The notes: generated by a model not told the origin, from the letters alone. A stretch of DNA of 64,000 nucleotides from Thermomonospora catenispora (GCF_006363815.1 NZ_RRYT01000022.1:21579-85578), one strand, 5' to 3'; shown: positions 41,117 through 49,616, numbered from the stretch's first letter. Program-made: numbers and translations.

Positions 41117-42091
41117 ATGGGGCAGCGGGCCAATTTCGTGCTGGTGGACGAGGAGGGGTGGCGGCTGCACTATTCGCATTGGGCCGCCAATCGGGTGAGC
41201 CGGATCCTGATCGCCGGTCCGGCGGCGGCGACCCGGTTCATCGAGGCGCAGCACGTGTGCCCCGATCGGGAGCACGACTGGCTGGACGATGTGTGGGCCG
41301 AGGGCGGCGCCGTGGTGGACCACACCGCGCGCCAGCTCCTCTTCTACGGCGACGACCTGGCGCTGGACATCGCGCCCAAGCGGGCCTTGTTGCGGTTGCT
41401 GGAGCTGACCTGGCCGGGATGGGAGATCCGCTGGGCCTATGACGGGATCGGTGATCTGGCCGCCGCGGTGGGGGTGGACCGGTCGGTGGTCCGCCAGGTC
41501 GATGACGAAGAGCAGATCATGCCGGATGAGCTGTTCGATCCGGAGGAGGGCTGTCATCTGCTCACCGTTCGGGACGCCGATGGTGAGCTGACCGTCTATC
41601 CGCTGATGGGCGATTGCCATACCGGCTGGCAGGGGCCGGCTCTGCTGGAGCGGCTGCCCGGGCCGGGGCTGCACGGCCTGGAGCTGCCCGTGCCGCCGGA
41701 GAGCGGTCTGCACGTCGACGTCCGGGAGCGCACGGTCGAGGCCTGGTTGACCGGCACCAGCACGGGTCTGGTCCCCGCGCTGCCTGACCTGTGGCCCGGG
41801 TGGCGGGTGCGGTTCTGCGGGGACCGGTATGAGGAGCAGGAGGCGCGCTGCGGGGGCGCGGTGACGTTCCCTCCGCTGGATTTGAAGGGCGCCCTGGAGG
41901 AGCTGGTGGAGTCGGTGGGCCGGAGCCTCGGCGAGGACCCGGTGCCCCGCATGATGAAGCTCGTGCAGAGGATCGGCGACCCGAGCGCGAGGCTGCACCC
42001 TCTGTTCACCGCCCACCGTCAGATCGATCCGACTCCCCGGGAGTGGGCCGAGGTGCGGCGGCTCGCCGCCGAGCTGGCCGAACGTCTGTGA
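41117..42091 (+). CDS. Uncharacterised tandem-family protein, copy 3
   Basis: A 324-residue third copy. Identity with copy 2 extends to DNA level and includes about 40 bases upstream of the start codon, showing that the duplication unit included the promoter region. All family blocks are present (RANFVLVDEEGWRLHYSHWAAN, WLDDVWAEGGAVVDHTARQLLFYG, PGWRVRFCGDRYEEQEARCGGAVTFPPLDLKGALEELVES). GTG 41105 is an alternative start. No signal peptide or enzymatic motif is recognised. Confidence 0.75.
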   Translation: MGQRANFVLVDEEGWRLHYSHWAANRVSRILIAGPAAATRFIEAQHVCPDREHDWLDDVWAEGGAVVDHTARQLLFYGDDLALDIAPKRALLRLLELTWPGWEIRWAYDGIGDLAAAVGVDRSVVRQVDDEEQIMPDELFDPEEGCHLLTVRDADGELTVYPLMGDCHTGWQGPALLERLPGPGLHGLELPVPPESGLHVDVRERTVEAWLTGTSTGLVPALPDLWPGWRVRFCGDRYEEQEARCGGAVTFPPLDLKGALEELVESVGRSLGEDPVPRMMKLVQRIGDPSARLHPLFTAHRQIDPTPREWAEVRRLAAELAERL

Positions 42092-42238
42092 GGCGCCGCC
42101 GGAGGCGTCGGCGACCCGCCGGGCCGCGGGGCGTCGGTCGTCGCCTCCGCGGCGCATCGCGAGGATCTGCGGGGGCGCCGGCCTGGTCGGCGGTGTGGAA
42201 GGGCGATGCGCCGGCGCCGGGGAGAGGGGGCGGCGGCG

Positions 42239-42700
42239 TCAGGAGCCGGAGACCGCCGGCCGGCACGCGGGGCACAGGCCCCAGAAGATGACCTCCGCCT
42301 CGTCGACCTGGTAGCCCGCGTCGTCGGCGGGGTCCAGGCAGGGGGCGTCGCCCACGACGCAGTCGACGTCGGTGACCGTGCCGCAGGCGCGGCAGACCAG
42401 ATGGTGATGGTTGTCGCCGATGCGGCCCTCGTAGCGGGCGGGGCTGCCGGCGGGTTCGATCCGGCGGATGAGACCCGCCTCGGTGAGCGCGTTGAGGGCC
42501 TCGTACACGGCCTGGGTCGAGACGGTCCCCACCCGTTCCCGGACCCGGTCGGCCACGGCGTCGGCGGCCAGATGGTCGCCGTCGCGCACGGCCTCCAGGA
42601 TCGCGACACGCGCCGCCGTGACGCGCAGGCCGACGCTTCGCAGCGCATCGGCCGGTGCGGGCGGCTCGTGAGGGTGCCGGGGGGTGGTCACGGGGGACAC
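42239..42700 (-). CDS. Fur-family metal/peroxide regulator
   Basis: A 153-residue Fur protein. The DNA-binding half is ALRSVGLRVTAARVAILEAVRDGDHLAADAVADRVRERVGTVSTQAVYEALNALTEAGLI. The dimerisation half has the metal-site block GDNHHHLVCRACGTVTDVDC and a second zinc-type CPAC (LCPACRPA). The PCLDPADDAGYQVDEAEVIFWG segment resembles the FurA/CatR subgroup, which usually represses an adjacent catalase gene; no catalase is here. The start is GTG 42700, with GGAG nearby on the same strand. Confidence 0.9.
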   Translation of the reverse strand: MSPVTTPRHPHEPPAPADALRSVGLRVTAARVAILEAVRDGDHLAADAVADRVRERVGTVSTQAVYEALNALTEAGLIRRIEPAGSPARYEGRIGDNHHHLVCRACGTVTDVDCVVGDAPCLDPADDAGYQVDEAEVIFWGLCPACRPAVSGS

Positions 42701-43005
42701 TCCATGCTCCTAAACCTGACTAGATCAAGTTATTGATGACATCATGGTATCTTTCGGGCTTTACGGCGGTTGCCGGGGGTTATGTGATCGTCCACACGGG
42801 GACAGGCTCGGCGGGCCGCGGTGACGGTCCCCACCGCCGGTCGATCTCGTCCTCGATGCGGTGACGGGGCGGCCGGACCCGCGCCCGGAGGACGCGCGAC
42901 TGCATCGTACCGGCCGACCCCGTTCGCCCACTCGAACGGTCCGGCGACGCCTGCGGACGGGGCGAGGACACGGTGGGGCGGGGCGGCCGTCCCGCCTCCC
43001 GGACG
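42701..43005. promoter_or_regulatory. Fur promoter region with palindrome
   Basis: The stretch 42705-42770 is AT-rich, unlike its surroundings, and carries the perfect palindrome TGATGACATCA (42734-42744) within ATCAAGTTATTGATGACATC. It lies about 35-45 bases upstream of the fur start and may be an autoregulatory Fur box. The rest (to 43005) is GC-rich with no gene, and is the 3' side of the next minus-strand gene. Confidence 0.5.
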
Positions 43006-43455
43006 TCAGAACCGGGCGTCGGCGCCGTCGCAGTGCTCGGCGACCCAGCGCAGCCACCGGACCATGTGCCGGTAGGTCTTCGCCTCCTTCTCGCGCTCCT
43101 CGGGCTCGACGAGGCTCAGATAGAGCTCGCCGTGCTCCTCCGGCCACTCGGCGAGGGCGATGCAGTACTCGGGAGTGAGACGGCCGTTCCGTCCGTAGAC
43201 GTCGCACCACAGGTCGCCTGGCGGCTCCGCGCCCGCGGCCTCCGACGTGAGGACGATCCGATGGCCGACCTCGCCGCGCCACCGGCAGTCGGTGCCGAGG
43301 GGGCCGTAGACCGCGCCTTCGCCGAGGCGGGTGTTCACCCATGGACACCCGCCCGCCTGTTGAGCGGCCCGGCAGTCGACGCCCCCCTCGGGGGCGCGCA
43401 CGGCGGTGCCGCCCGCCTCGCAGGGATGGCGGTGAGGGATGTTGTCCAGCCCCAT
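43006..43455 (-). CDS. Hypothetical Cys/His-containing protein (149 aa)
   Basis: I do not recognise this protein. It has six Cys and several His, mostly in the first half (HRHPCEAGG, VDCRAAQQAGGCPW, GTDCRWRGEVGHR, LWCDVYG), followed by an acidic helix-rich end (EEREKEAKTYRHMVRWLRWVAEHCDG). Spacing does not match a known zinc finger. No signal peptide. ATG 43455 is the first start; AAAGG lies upstream. It could be a small metal-binding protein controlled with fur upstream, but the two genes are separated by ~240 bases. Confidence 0.55.
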   Translation of the reverse strand: MGLDNIPHRHPCEAGGTAVRAPEGGVDCRAAQQAGGCPWVNTRLGEGAVYGPLGTDCRWRGEVGHRIVLTSEAAGAEPPGDLWCDVYGRNGRLTPEYCIALAEWPEEHGELYLSLVEPEEREKEAKTYRHMVRWLRWVAEHCDGADARF

Positions 43456-43939
43456 GGCCCGCCTTTCCCGGTCGAGCGGTGAAAAGACGGCAGGGTCGAC
43501 GGCGAGCGGACGGAATGCGCGCTCAGGAGGCGTGTCCGGCCTTGGGCGACGATGTCCCGGCTCCGTTTCGAGGCCGTTCGTTCGCGCGGTTTTCAGGGTG
43601 CATCAGAACGCGAGCGGAAGTGAATTCATTCATCGCTCCGCCCTTCGAGACGCACCCGAAAGACCGCTCCCTGTCCCGCGGACGGCGGCCGTGGGACAGG
43701 GAGCGCCCCTCGTCCCGGGAGGGGAGACGGCACGGCCGGACGATGTTCGCCCGGTGGGCGGGCTTCGGCCACGGGACGGCACCGGTCCGGCGCACCCCCG
43801 CCGCCCCGCCGGCGAGTGGATGCGACCCGGAGGACACAAAGGCGGCACCTCGGCGTTCACCCGGCGAACCAGGCCCCCCGGCCGCGCATCCAAACTGCCG
43901 ACCAGGCGAAACGGACCGGCGGCGCGGGGAGGCGGAACG
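43456..43939. other. Divergent intergenic region / capA-like gene leader
   Basis: No gene supported. Two hairpins at 43666-43725 are listed separately. Promoters for the flanking divergent genes should lie here; 43600-43640 is the least GC-rich part. GGGGAGGCGG precedes ATG 43940. Confidence 0.45.
43666..43725 (+). other. Twin hairpins upstream of capA-like gene
   Basis: GCTCCCTGTCCC (43666-43677) pairs perfectly with GGGACAGGGAGC (43693-43704) around a 15-base loop. It is followed at once by CCCCTC (43707-43712)/GAGGGG (43720-43725). They lie ~215 bases before the capA-like start, not at the 3' end of any gene. Possible leader attenuator, small RNA or insulating terminator. Confidence 0.55.
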
Positions 43940-45019
43940 ATGGGGAGCCGGCTGCGCACCGTGAAGGCGGGGGCCGCGCTCGCGGCGATGACGCTGACGG
44001 CCGGATGCGGGCCGCTGTCCCACGCCCTCGACGAGGGCACCGGCGGCGGCCGCCGGGACGCCCGGCCGGTGACCGTCGCGTTCGGCGGGGACGTGCACTT
44101 CGAAGGGCAGATCCGCAGCCGGCTGGAGGCGAACCCCGACACGGTGCTGGAGGCGATCGCCCCGCATCTGGGCGACGCCGACCTGAGCGTGGTCAATCTG
44201 GAGACCGCCGTCACCACCGGCGGCACCCCCGCCCCCAAGCAGTTCGTGTTCCGCGCCCCGCCGACCGCCTTCCGGGCGCTGCGGGCCGCCGGGGTGGACG
44301 TGGCGAGCATGGCCAACAACCACGGCATGGACTACGGCGAGTCCGGGCTGCGCGACTCGCTGGCCGCGGCCAGGCAGGCGAACTTCCCCGTCGTGGGGAT
44401 CGGCGGCGACGCCGCGGAGGCGTACCGGCCCTACAGCACGACCGTCAAAGGCACCAAGATCGCGATCATCGGGGCGACGCAGGTGCTCGACGACCATCTG
44501 ATCCAGGCGTGGACCGCCACCGACGCCAAGCCGGGCCTGGCCTCCGCCAAGGACGCGCCTCGCCTGGTCCAGGAGGTCCGAAGCGCCCGCCGGGACCACG
44601 ACGTGGTGATCGTGTACGTGCACTGGGGGCGCGAGCTGGAGCAGTGCGCCACCGACGCGCAACGGCGGCTCGCCGACCGGCTCGTGGCCGCCGGGGCCGA
44701 CGCGGTGGTCGGCGGGCACGCCCACGTGCTGCAGGCCGGCGGCTACCGCAAGGACGCCTACGTCCACTACGGGCTCGGCAACTTCGTCTTCTACAACTCC
44801 GGGCCGACCACCGGGCAGACCGGCGTGCTCACCCTGACGTTCACCCCCGAGACGGACCGGCGGCGGCCCAGGGACTCCGCGGTCACCGACGCCGTGTGGA
44901 CCCCCGCGGTGATCGAGGGGGGCGTGCCGCGTCCGCTCACCGGGGCCGAGGCCGAGCAGGCCCGCAGGCGCTGGGAGGGGTTGCGTTCCTGCGCCGACGT
45001 CACCGCCCGGCCCGCGTAA
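43940..45019 (+). CDS. CapA/PgsA-like metallophosphoesterase lipoprotein, copy 1
   Basis: A 359-residue exported protein. The lipobox LTAGC puts the lipid-modified Cys at 23. The PGA_cap fold is clear: VAFGGDVHFEG, LSVVNLETAVTTGGTP, ANNHGMDYGESGLRDSL, VYVHWGRELEQ, VVGGHAHVLQAGG and YGLGNFVFY contain the metal-binding Asp, Asn and His residues of the calcineurin-like family. In bacilli, CapA takes part in poly-gamma-glutamate capsule export, but most actinomycete members are uncharacterised and no capB/capC is here. ATG 43940 replaces a longer frame that passes through the hairpin region. Followed after 74 bases by a paralogue. Confidence 0.9.
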   Translation: MGSRLRTVKAGAALAAMTLTAGCGPLSHALDEGTGGGRRDARPVTVAFGGDVHFEGQIRSRLEANPDTVLEAIAPHLGDADLSVVNLETAVTTGGTPAPKQFVFRAPPTAFRALRAAGVDVASMANNHGMDYGESGLRDSLAAARQANFPVVGIGGDAAEAYRPYSTTVKGTKIAIIGATQVLDDHLIQAWTATDAKPGLASAKDAPRLVQEVRSARRDHDVVIVYVHWGRELEQCATDAQRRLADRLVAAGADAVVGGHAHVLQAGGYRKDAYVHYGLGNFVFYNSGPTTGQTGVLTLTFTPETDRRRPRDSAVTDAVWTPAVIEGGVPRPLTGAEAEQARRRWEGLRSCADVTARPA

Positions 45020-45093
45020 TCGCACAGCGGCTGTGGAGCGTCCTGAACTGTGGCTAAGCTTGGGCGACTTTCGTCTGCGGAGGTGAAGACCAG

Positions 45094-46179
45094 GTGCGAC
45101 GGGTGAGCGCCGCGACGGCGGCCCTGGTGGGGCTTGCGCTGGCGGCCACGGCGTGCGGTGGCGGCGGTTCGCAGGCCCAGGGGGACACCCGGCCGCAGGT
45201 CTCCCCCTCGGCCGGCACGACCGGCCCGCAGACCCCGGCCGAGCCCGCCAAGCAGCCGATCACGCTGGCGTTCGCCGGCGATGTGCACTTCGAGGGGCAC
45301 CTCCGGGCGCGGCTGAACAACCCGCGGACCGCCCTCGGCCCGATCGCGAGCACCCTCCGCAGGGCCGACTTCACGATGGTCAACCTGGAGACCGCCATCA
45401 CCACCGGCGGCACCCCCGCCCCGGCCAAGCAGTTCGTCTTCCGCGCCCCGCCCTCGGCGATCACCGCGCTGAAGGCCGCCGGGGTGGACGCGGCCTCGCT
45501 GGCCAACAACCACGGCATGGACTACATGGAGTCCGGGCTGCGCGACTCCCTGCGGGCCATCCGACAGTCCCGTTTCCCCGTCCTGGGCGTCGGCAGGAAC
45601 GCCGAGGAGGCCTACAAGCCGTACCGGACCACCGTCAAGGGCAACAAGCTCGCCGTGGTCGCCGCCACCCAGGTGCTCGACGACCATCTGATCCAGGCGT
45701 GGACCGCCACCGACACCAAGGGCGGCCTGGCCTCCGCCAAGGTGGTCGACCGGATGGTCCAGGCCGTCGAGGAGGCCCGCAAGGGCTCCGACATCGTGGT
45801 GGTCTTCCTGCACTGGGGGGCCGAGCTCCAGCCGTGCCCGCTGCCGCGGCAGCAGGAGCTGGCCGACCGGCTCATCGAGGCCGGGGCGGACATCCTCGTC
45901 GGCGGCCACGCCCACATCCCGCTCGGCGGCGGCTTCCGCAAGGGCGCCTACGTCCACTACGGCCTGGGGAACTTCGTCTTCTACTCGGCCCGGGGGCAGA
46001 CCGCCAACACCGGGGTCCTGGAGCTGACCGTCGACGACGGCAAGGTCACCAAGGCGGTGTGGAGGCCGGCCCGCATCGTCGGGGGCCTGCCGCGGCTGCT
46101 CACCGGTCAGGAGGCCCGGGCCGAGCTCCAGCGCTGGAACGGCCTGCGCCGCTGCACCGGCCTGACGGCCAGGCCGTGA
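45094..46179 (+). CDS. CapA/PgsA-like metallophosphoesterase lipoprotein, copy 2
   Basis: A 361-residue paralogue of the preceding gene. The lipobox is ATAC with Cys21 (TACGGGGSQ), followed by a Pro/Thr-rich linker. Metal motifs are intact (LAFAGDVHFEG, VNLETAITTGGTP, ANNHGMDYMESGL, FLHWGAELQ, VGGHAHIPLGG, YGLGNFVFY). GTG 45094 has GGAGGTGA (45079-45086) seven bases upstream. The highest identity with copy 1 is in the middle (TQVLDDHLIQAWTATD); linkers and C-terminal parts differ. Both likely face the outside of the membrane and may act on envelope polymers. Confidence 0.9.
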   Translation: MRRVSAATAALVGLALAATACGGGGSQAQGDTRPQVSPSAGTTGPQTPAEPAKQPITLAFAGDVHFEGHLRARLNNPRTALGPIASTLRRADFTMVNLETAITTGGTPAPAKQFVFRAPPSAITALKAAGVDAASLANNHGMDYMESGLRDSLRAIRQSRFPVLGVGRNAEEAYKPYRTTVKGNKLAVVAATQVLDDHLIQAWTATDTKGGLASAKVVDRMVQAVEEARKGSDIVVVFLHWGAELQPCPLPRQQELADRLIEAGADILVGGHAHIPLGGGFRKGAYVHYGLGNFVFYSARGQTANTGVLELTVDDGKVTKAVWRPARIVGGLPRLLTGQEARAELQRWNGLRRCTGLTARP

Positions 46180-46330
46180 CCGGACCGGTCATCGGACCGG
46201 CTCCGGCGTCCCCGCCGGTGAGGTGAGGCGTCGCCCGCCGGGCGGGACCCGCAGACGCCTCGGAGAGCCTGGAGCGGACACCCGGCCGGGGAGCGCCGCA
46301 GACCGGGGTGACCGTACGGCGGCAGAAGAC

Positions 46331-46366
46331 GGCCGCCGGATCCACATCGGACGGGATCCGGCGGCC
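46331..46366. terminator. Bidirectional terminator between convergent genes
   Basis: GGCCGCCGGATCC (46331-46343) pairs perfectly with GGATCCGGCGGCC (46354-46366) around a ten-base loop. It lies 150 bases past the capA-like stop and 95 bases past the end of the convergent minus-strand gene. Confidence 0.8.
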
Positions 46367-46461
46367 GCCTTCTTCATCGCCCTTCATCGCCCTTCATCGT
46401 CTTGCTTCGCCCCCGAGGCGACCTCGGGGGCGTGGCCCGTGTCCCGGCGGGCCGACCGGGG

Positions 46462-47568
46462 TCACGGGGTCCGGCCGATCTCCTCGGCGACCGCGGTCCG
46501 CACCGTCGCCGACTGGTAGAGCACCGTGCCCTCCTTCCACGCGTTGGACGGCGGCATCGTGGGCTCGCCCGTGGGAACGGCGCTGGGCAGGTCCGTCTCG
46601 TCCGAAGGACGGTCGGGCGGAAGGGTGGGGGCGGGAGTGCGCGGGTCGGCGCTGGGCAGGTCCGTGGGCTCGCCCGAGGGGGAGAGCGGGGTGGCGCCGC
46701 CCGTGGGCCGGAAGGAGGCGTCGTGGTCCACGACCTGGCGCTCGCCCAGCAGCCGGTAGGTGCTCGCGTCGAAGATCAGCTCGTGGCGGACGCCCTGCCA
46801 GGTCTGGCCGACCGCGATGCCCTTCCGCCCGCCGAAGTCCAGCGCCCGGTCGGTGACGGTGACGCCGGGGATCCGCGCCGCCGCCTTGAACATCGCCGAC
46901 AGCGCCGCGGGCGGCACGTACGCCTCCCGGAGGGTGTCGCCGACCGTGATGAACGCCTGCACGTCGGGCGGGTTGCCGCCCCGGCTGTTGCGGTAGAGCC
47001 AGGCGTGCATCCGCTCCGGGTCGGTGGGCAGGTCGGTCCTGACGACCGGGTGGTGGTAGTCGCAGCGGGCCGGCGGGCGCGCGGCGGACGACTCCTCGCG
47101 GGACAGCTCCCTGTTGGTGCACAGCCAGGCGCGGCCCCACTTCCCGCCCTCGCCCATGTCGGACAGCAGCAGGCCGGGACCCCTGCGGTCGGCGGGCAGC
47201 CACACCTTGCGCCGGCTGACGGAGGCCGGATGGTCCGCGGCGGCGGCATGGACCTCACGGGACTCGACGTACAGGAACTGACCCGGCCGGGGGGCGGGAT
47301 CGGGATTGGCCTCGGCGGCGTCCGCGGCGCGGTGGAAGACCTCGGCCGCCTCGGCGCCGGCGGCCGGCGGCCTGTTGCCGACGCTCGTGGCGGGGGCGAT
47401 GACCAGGGCGGCGGCGATCCCGCCGGCGAGCACCGCGGTGAAGGCGCCGATGGGCAGCAGCCGGCGGCGCCTCATCGGGGCGTGGGCGGTCATCTCCCGC
47501 ATCAGGTGGGCCCGGCGCGCCGCGTGCCGGCCGGCGGGCATGTCCCGGGGCTCGGGTGGCAGGTTCAT
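46462..47568 (-). CDS. CU044_5270-family membrane protein (ECF-associated)
   Basis: A 368-residue single-pass protein. The N-terminal ~40 residues (RRAHLMREMTAHAPMRRRRL) would be cytoplasmic, then the helix LLPIGAFTAVLAGGIAAALVIAPA, then an extracytoplasmic domain with AEVFHRAADAAE, GQFLYVESREVHAA and ARIPGVTVTDRALDFGGRKGIAV, the usual CU044_5270 pattern. Near residues 295-345 is a Pro/Ser/Thr-rich insert with TDLPSA repeated. The start overlaps the sigma factor stop (ATGA). Such proteins follow ECF sigma genes in many actinomycetes and probably act as an anti-sigma or surface sensor; this role is inference. Confidence 0.85.
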   Translation of the reverse strand: MNLPPEPRDMPAGRHAARRAHLMREMTAHAPMRRRRLLPIGAFTAVLAGGIAAALVIAPATSVGNRPPAAGAEAAEVFHRAADAAEANPDPAPRPGQFLYVESREVHAAAADHPASVSRRKVWLPADRRGPGLLLSDMGEGGKWGRAWLCTNRELSREESSAARPPARCDYHHPVVRTDLPTDPERMHAWLYRNSRGGNPPDVQAFITVGDTLREAYVPPAALSAMFKAAARIPGVTVTDRALDFGGRKGIAVGQTWQGVRHELIFDASTYRLLGERQVVDHDASFRPTGGATPLSPSGEPTDLPSADPRTPAPTLPPDRPSDETDLPSAVPTGEPTMPPSNAWKEGTVLYQSATVRTAVAEEIGRTP

Positions 47569-48155
47569 GCGGTCTCCTCAGGCAGAAGGCTGACGGTTGC
47601 TCCCTTGGTGTGTCCGCTGCGCCGCAGGCGTTCCCGGGCGCGGGCCAACCGGGAACGGACGGTGCCGACCGGTACGCCCAGCGCCTCGGCGGCCTCGGCG
47701 TAGCCCAGGCCCTCCCAGACGCACAGCACCAGCACCTCCTGGTCCCGGCGCGGCAGCGACCTGATCGACTCCAGGACCTCCCGCATCCGGCGCTCGGCGT
47801 CCACGCGCGCGGCGGCGTCCTCGGTCTCGTCCGGCGTCGCCGGAAGCGGCAGCCGCGCCAGCGCGTCCCGGTGCCGGCGCAGGCTCCGCCGGTGGTTGCG
47901 CAGCACGTTGGTGGCGACCCCGTACAGCCAGGGCAGCAGCGAGTCGCCGTTCATGCGGACCTGGTCGCGACGCCGCCAGGTCTCCAGGAAGACCACCGAG
48001 GTCAGGTCCTCGGCGACCGACCAGTCCGCCGTTCGCCGGAAGCAGTAGTTGTAGACGGCGCGGGCATGTCGGTCGAAGAGCTCGCCGAAGGCATGCTCGT
48101 CACCGCCCATCGCGCGGCTCCACAGAGCCGCATCCGTGGGTTGGGGAGGGTTCAT
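47565..48155 (-). CDS. ECF RNA polymerase sigma factor
   Basis: A 196-residue ECF sigma. Region 2 is FGELFDRHARAVYNYCFRRTADWSVAEDLTSVVFLETWRRRDQVR, and region 4 is SIRSLPRRDQEVLVLCVWEGLGYAEAAEALGVPVGTVRSRLARARERLR. It is coupled to the CU044_5270-type gene and lies 42 bases downstream of a PH-domain membrane protein gene, so the three form one operon. No zinc-type anti-sigma (HxxxCxxC) is present in the operon. The target promoters are unknown. Confidence 0.93.
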   Translation of the reverse strand: MNPPQPTDAALWSRAMGGDEHAFGELFDRHARAVYNYCFRRTADWSVAEDLTSVVFLETWRRRDQVRMNGDSLLPWLYGVATNVLRNHRRSLRRHRDALARLPLPATPDETEDAAARVDAERRMREVLESIRSLPRRDQEVLVLCVWEGLGYAEAAEALGVPVGTVRSRLARARERLRRSGHTKGATVSLLPEETA

Positions 48156-48197
48156 GCCCCTTTCGTGTCCGCTCCGGTCGGGCGGTTCCAGGGCCGT

Positions 48198-49616
48198 TCA
48201 GCGGAGTTCGATCGACTCCAGGGCGCGGCGCGCCGGCGCGTCGACGTCGGCGGGGTCTTTGGCTTCGAGCTTGATGTGGACGATGACGTTGGCGCGGCGT
48301 GCCCAGATCTCGCGGAGCCGGGGCACGTGGCCGTCGTCGTTCCGGCGGAACGCCTCATCGCCCAGGCCGGTGACGGTTTCGGTCGACTGGTCGCGGAGGA
48401 CGCTCATCCGCCGCTCGGCCGCCTCGGTGGCGCCGACACCGCCGTTCCTGAAATATCTGCGGATTTCGATCTCCAGTCCGATCGAGAAGGCGGTCTGGTG
48501 CCACCGGCAGGTGAGCTCCTCATAGCCGAGCGACGTGTGATCCGCCCTGTCGGGCGGCCGGGCGTCGGGCACCATCCGCCGGACGGCGGCGGGGTCGACG
48601 ACGGCGCAGGGGTCGGGGAGGGAGGCGGCCTCGTGGCGGGTGGGCCACCAGGGCTCCTTGCGGGGGTCCTCCAGGCCCAGCAGCGCCAGGACGAACAGGA
48701 CGACGAGCGCGGGGTACCACAGCCGCGGCTGCGCCCTTCGTTTGCACTCCGGGGCCCGGGGGGCCGTCGTCAGCAGCGTGTCGAACGCGTCGTCGAACGC
48801 GGGTCCGCGGGCGGCCAGGCCCGTGCGGGGAGCGGCCAGCGCGACGTTGGCGCCCATGTGGGGCACCGCGATGATCCGGTGGCCGAACGGCGACCGCACG
48901 ACCTCCAGCCGCTTGACCTGCTTCCAGTCCAGGCGCTTGACGGCGAGCGCCGAGCGGTTGTACAGCCCGTTCGGTCCGGCCTCGGTGCGGCCGTAGAGCA
49001 ACAGCAGGATCAGCCGCACGTGGTAGCAGACCCCGGCGAGCCCGATCCCGAACACCGTCGCCGCGCCGTATCCCTCGATCACCCCGTAGAACGTGACGAG
49101 CACCAACGCCGTCGAGACGGCGAGCATGGGGAACGCCCACGCCAGCGGCCGGCGGGAGGGGCGGCCTGCGTACCACCTGCTCTCCGGCCGCTGCTCGGAG
49201 AGCCCGGCCCGCCTCCGCATCTCGGCGACCAGTGCGTCGGTGCCGCCCGGCGGGACGGGGAGCTCCCGCAGCACCAGCGACGAGCCGTCGCGGAGGTCGA
49301 CCACCACGGTGCCCTCGGTGCCGGCGGCGGCCTGCACGCCGATGACGTTCGGCCAGGGGATGGACTTCTCACCGGTGAGGCCCCTGATGCGGATCCCGCC
49401 CTCGTCGATGACCACTCGGTAGCGCAGGGTGTGCACGAGGGCCAGCGCCGTCACCGCCAGCGGCGGCAGCGAGTACACCAGCAGAGGGGGCATGATGCTC
49501 GCCCACCATGCGTTCAGCGCGGTCAGCCCGGCGACCGTCACGGCGGCGAGCGCGATCGCCCCCGGCGCGGCCCTGCGCACCGGCGGCGGCGTTTCCTGGG
49601 AGTTCGTGACCGACAT
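48198..49616 (-). CDS. Membrane protein with two PH-like domains and a DUF3558-like end
   Basis: A 472-residue protein with a composite architecture. Residues ~20-60 are two membrane helices, then a PH-like domain (YRVVIDEGGIRIRGLTGEKSIPWPNVIGV), two more helices (LAWAFPMLAVSTALVLVTFYGVIEGYGAATVFGIGLAGVCYHV), a second PH-like domain (ALAVKRLDWKQVKRLEVVRSPFGHRIIAV), another helix (LWYPALVVLFVLALLGL), and a C-terminal extracytoplasmic domain with DPCAVVDPAAVRRMVPDARP ... ELTCRWHQ, resembling DUF3558 lipoprotein domains. ATG 49616 with GGGAAG upstream replaces a longer start. It is probably the first gene of the ECF operon and a possible envelope-stress sensor. Confidence 0.8.
   Translation of the reverse strand: MSVTNSQETPPPVRRAAPGAIALAAVTVAGLTALNAWWASIMPPLLVYSLPPLAVTALALVHTLRYRVVIDEGGIRIRGLTGEKSIPWPNVIGVQAAAGTEGTVVVDLRDGSSLVLRELPVPPGGTDALVAEMRRRAGLSEQRPESRWYAGRPSRRPLAWAFPMLAVSTALVLVTFYGVIEGYGAATVFGIGLAGVCYHVRLILLLLYGRTEAGPNGLYNRSALAVKRLDWKQVKRLEVVRSPFGHRIIAVPHMGANVALAAPRTGLAARGPAFDDAFDTLLTTAPRAPECKRRAQPRLWYPALVVLFVLALLGLEDPRKEPWWPTRHEAASLPDPCAVVDPAAVRRMVPDARPPDRADHTSLGYEELTCRWHQTAFSIGLEIEIRRYFRNGGVGATEAAERRMSVLRDQSTETVTGLGDEAFRRNDDGHVPRLREIWARRANVIVHIKLEAKDPADVDAPARRALESIELR

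Noticed and set aside
42446..42465. GGTTCGATCC resembling a tRNA T-loop
   Set aside because: It lies inside the fur coding sequence and no acceptor or anticodon arms can be formed around it.
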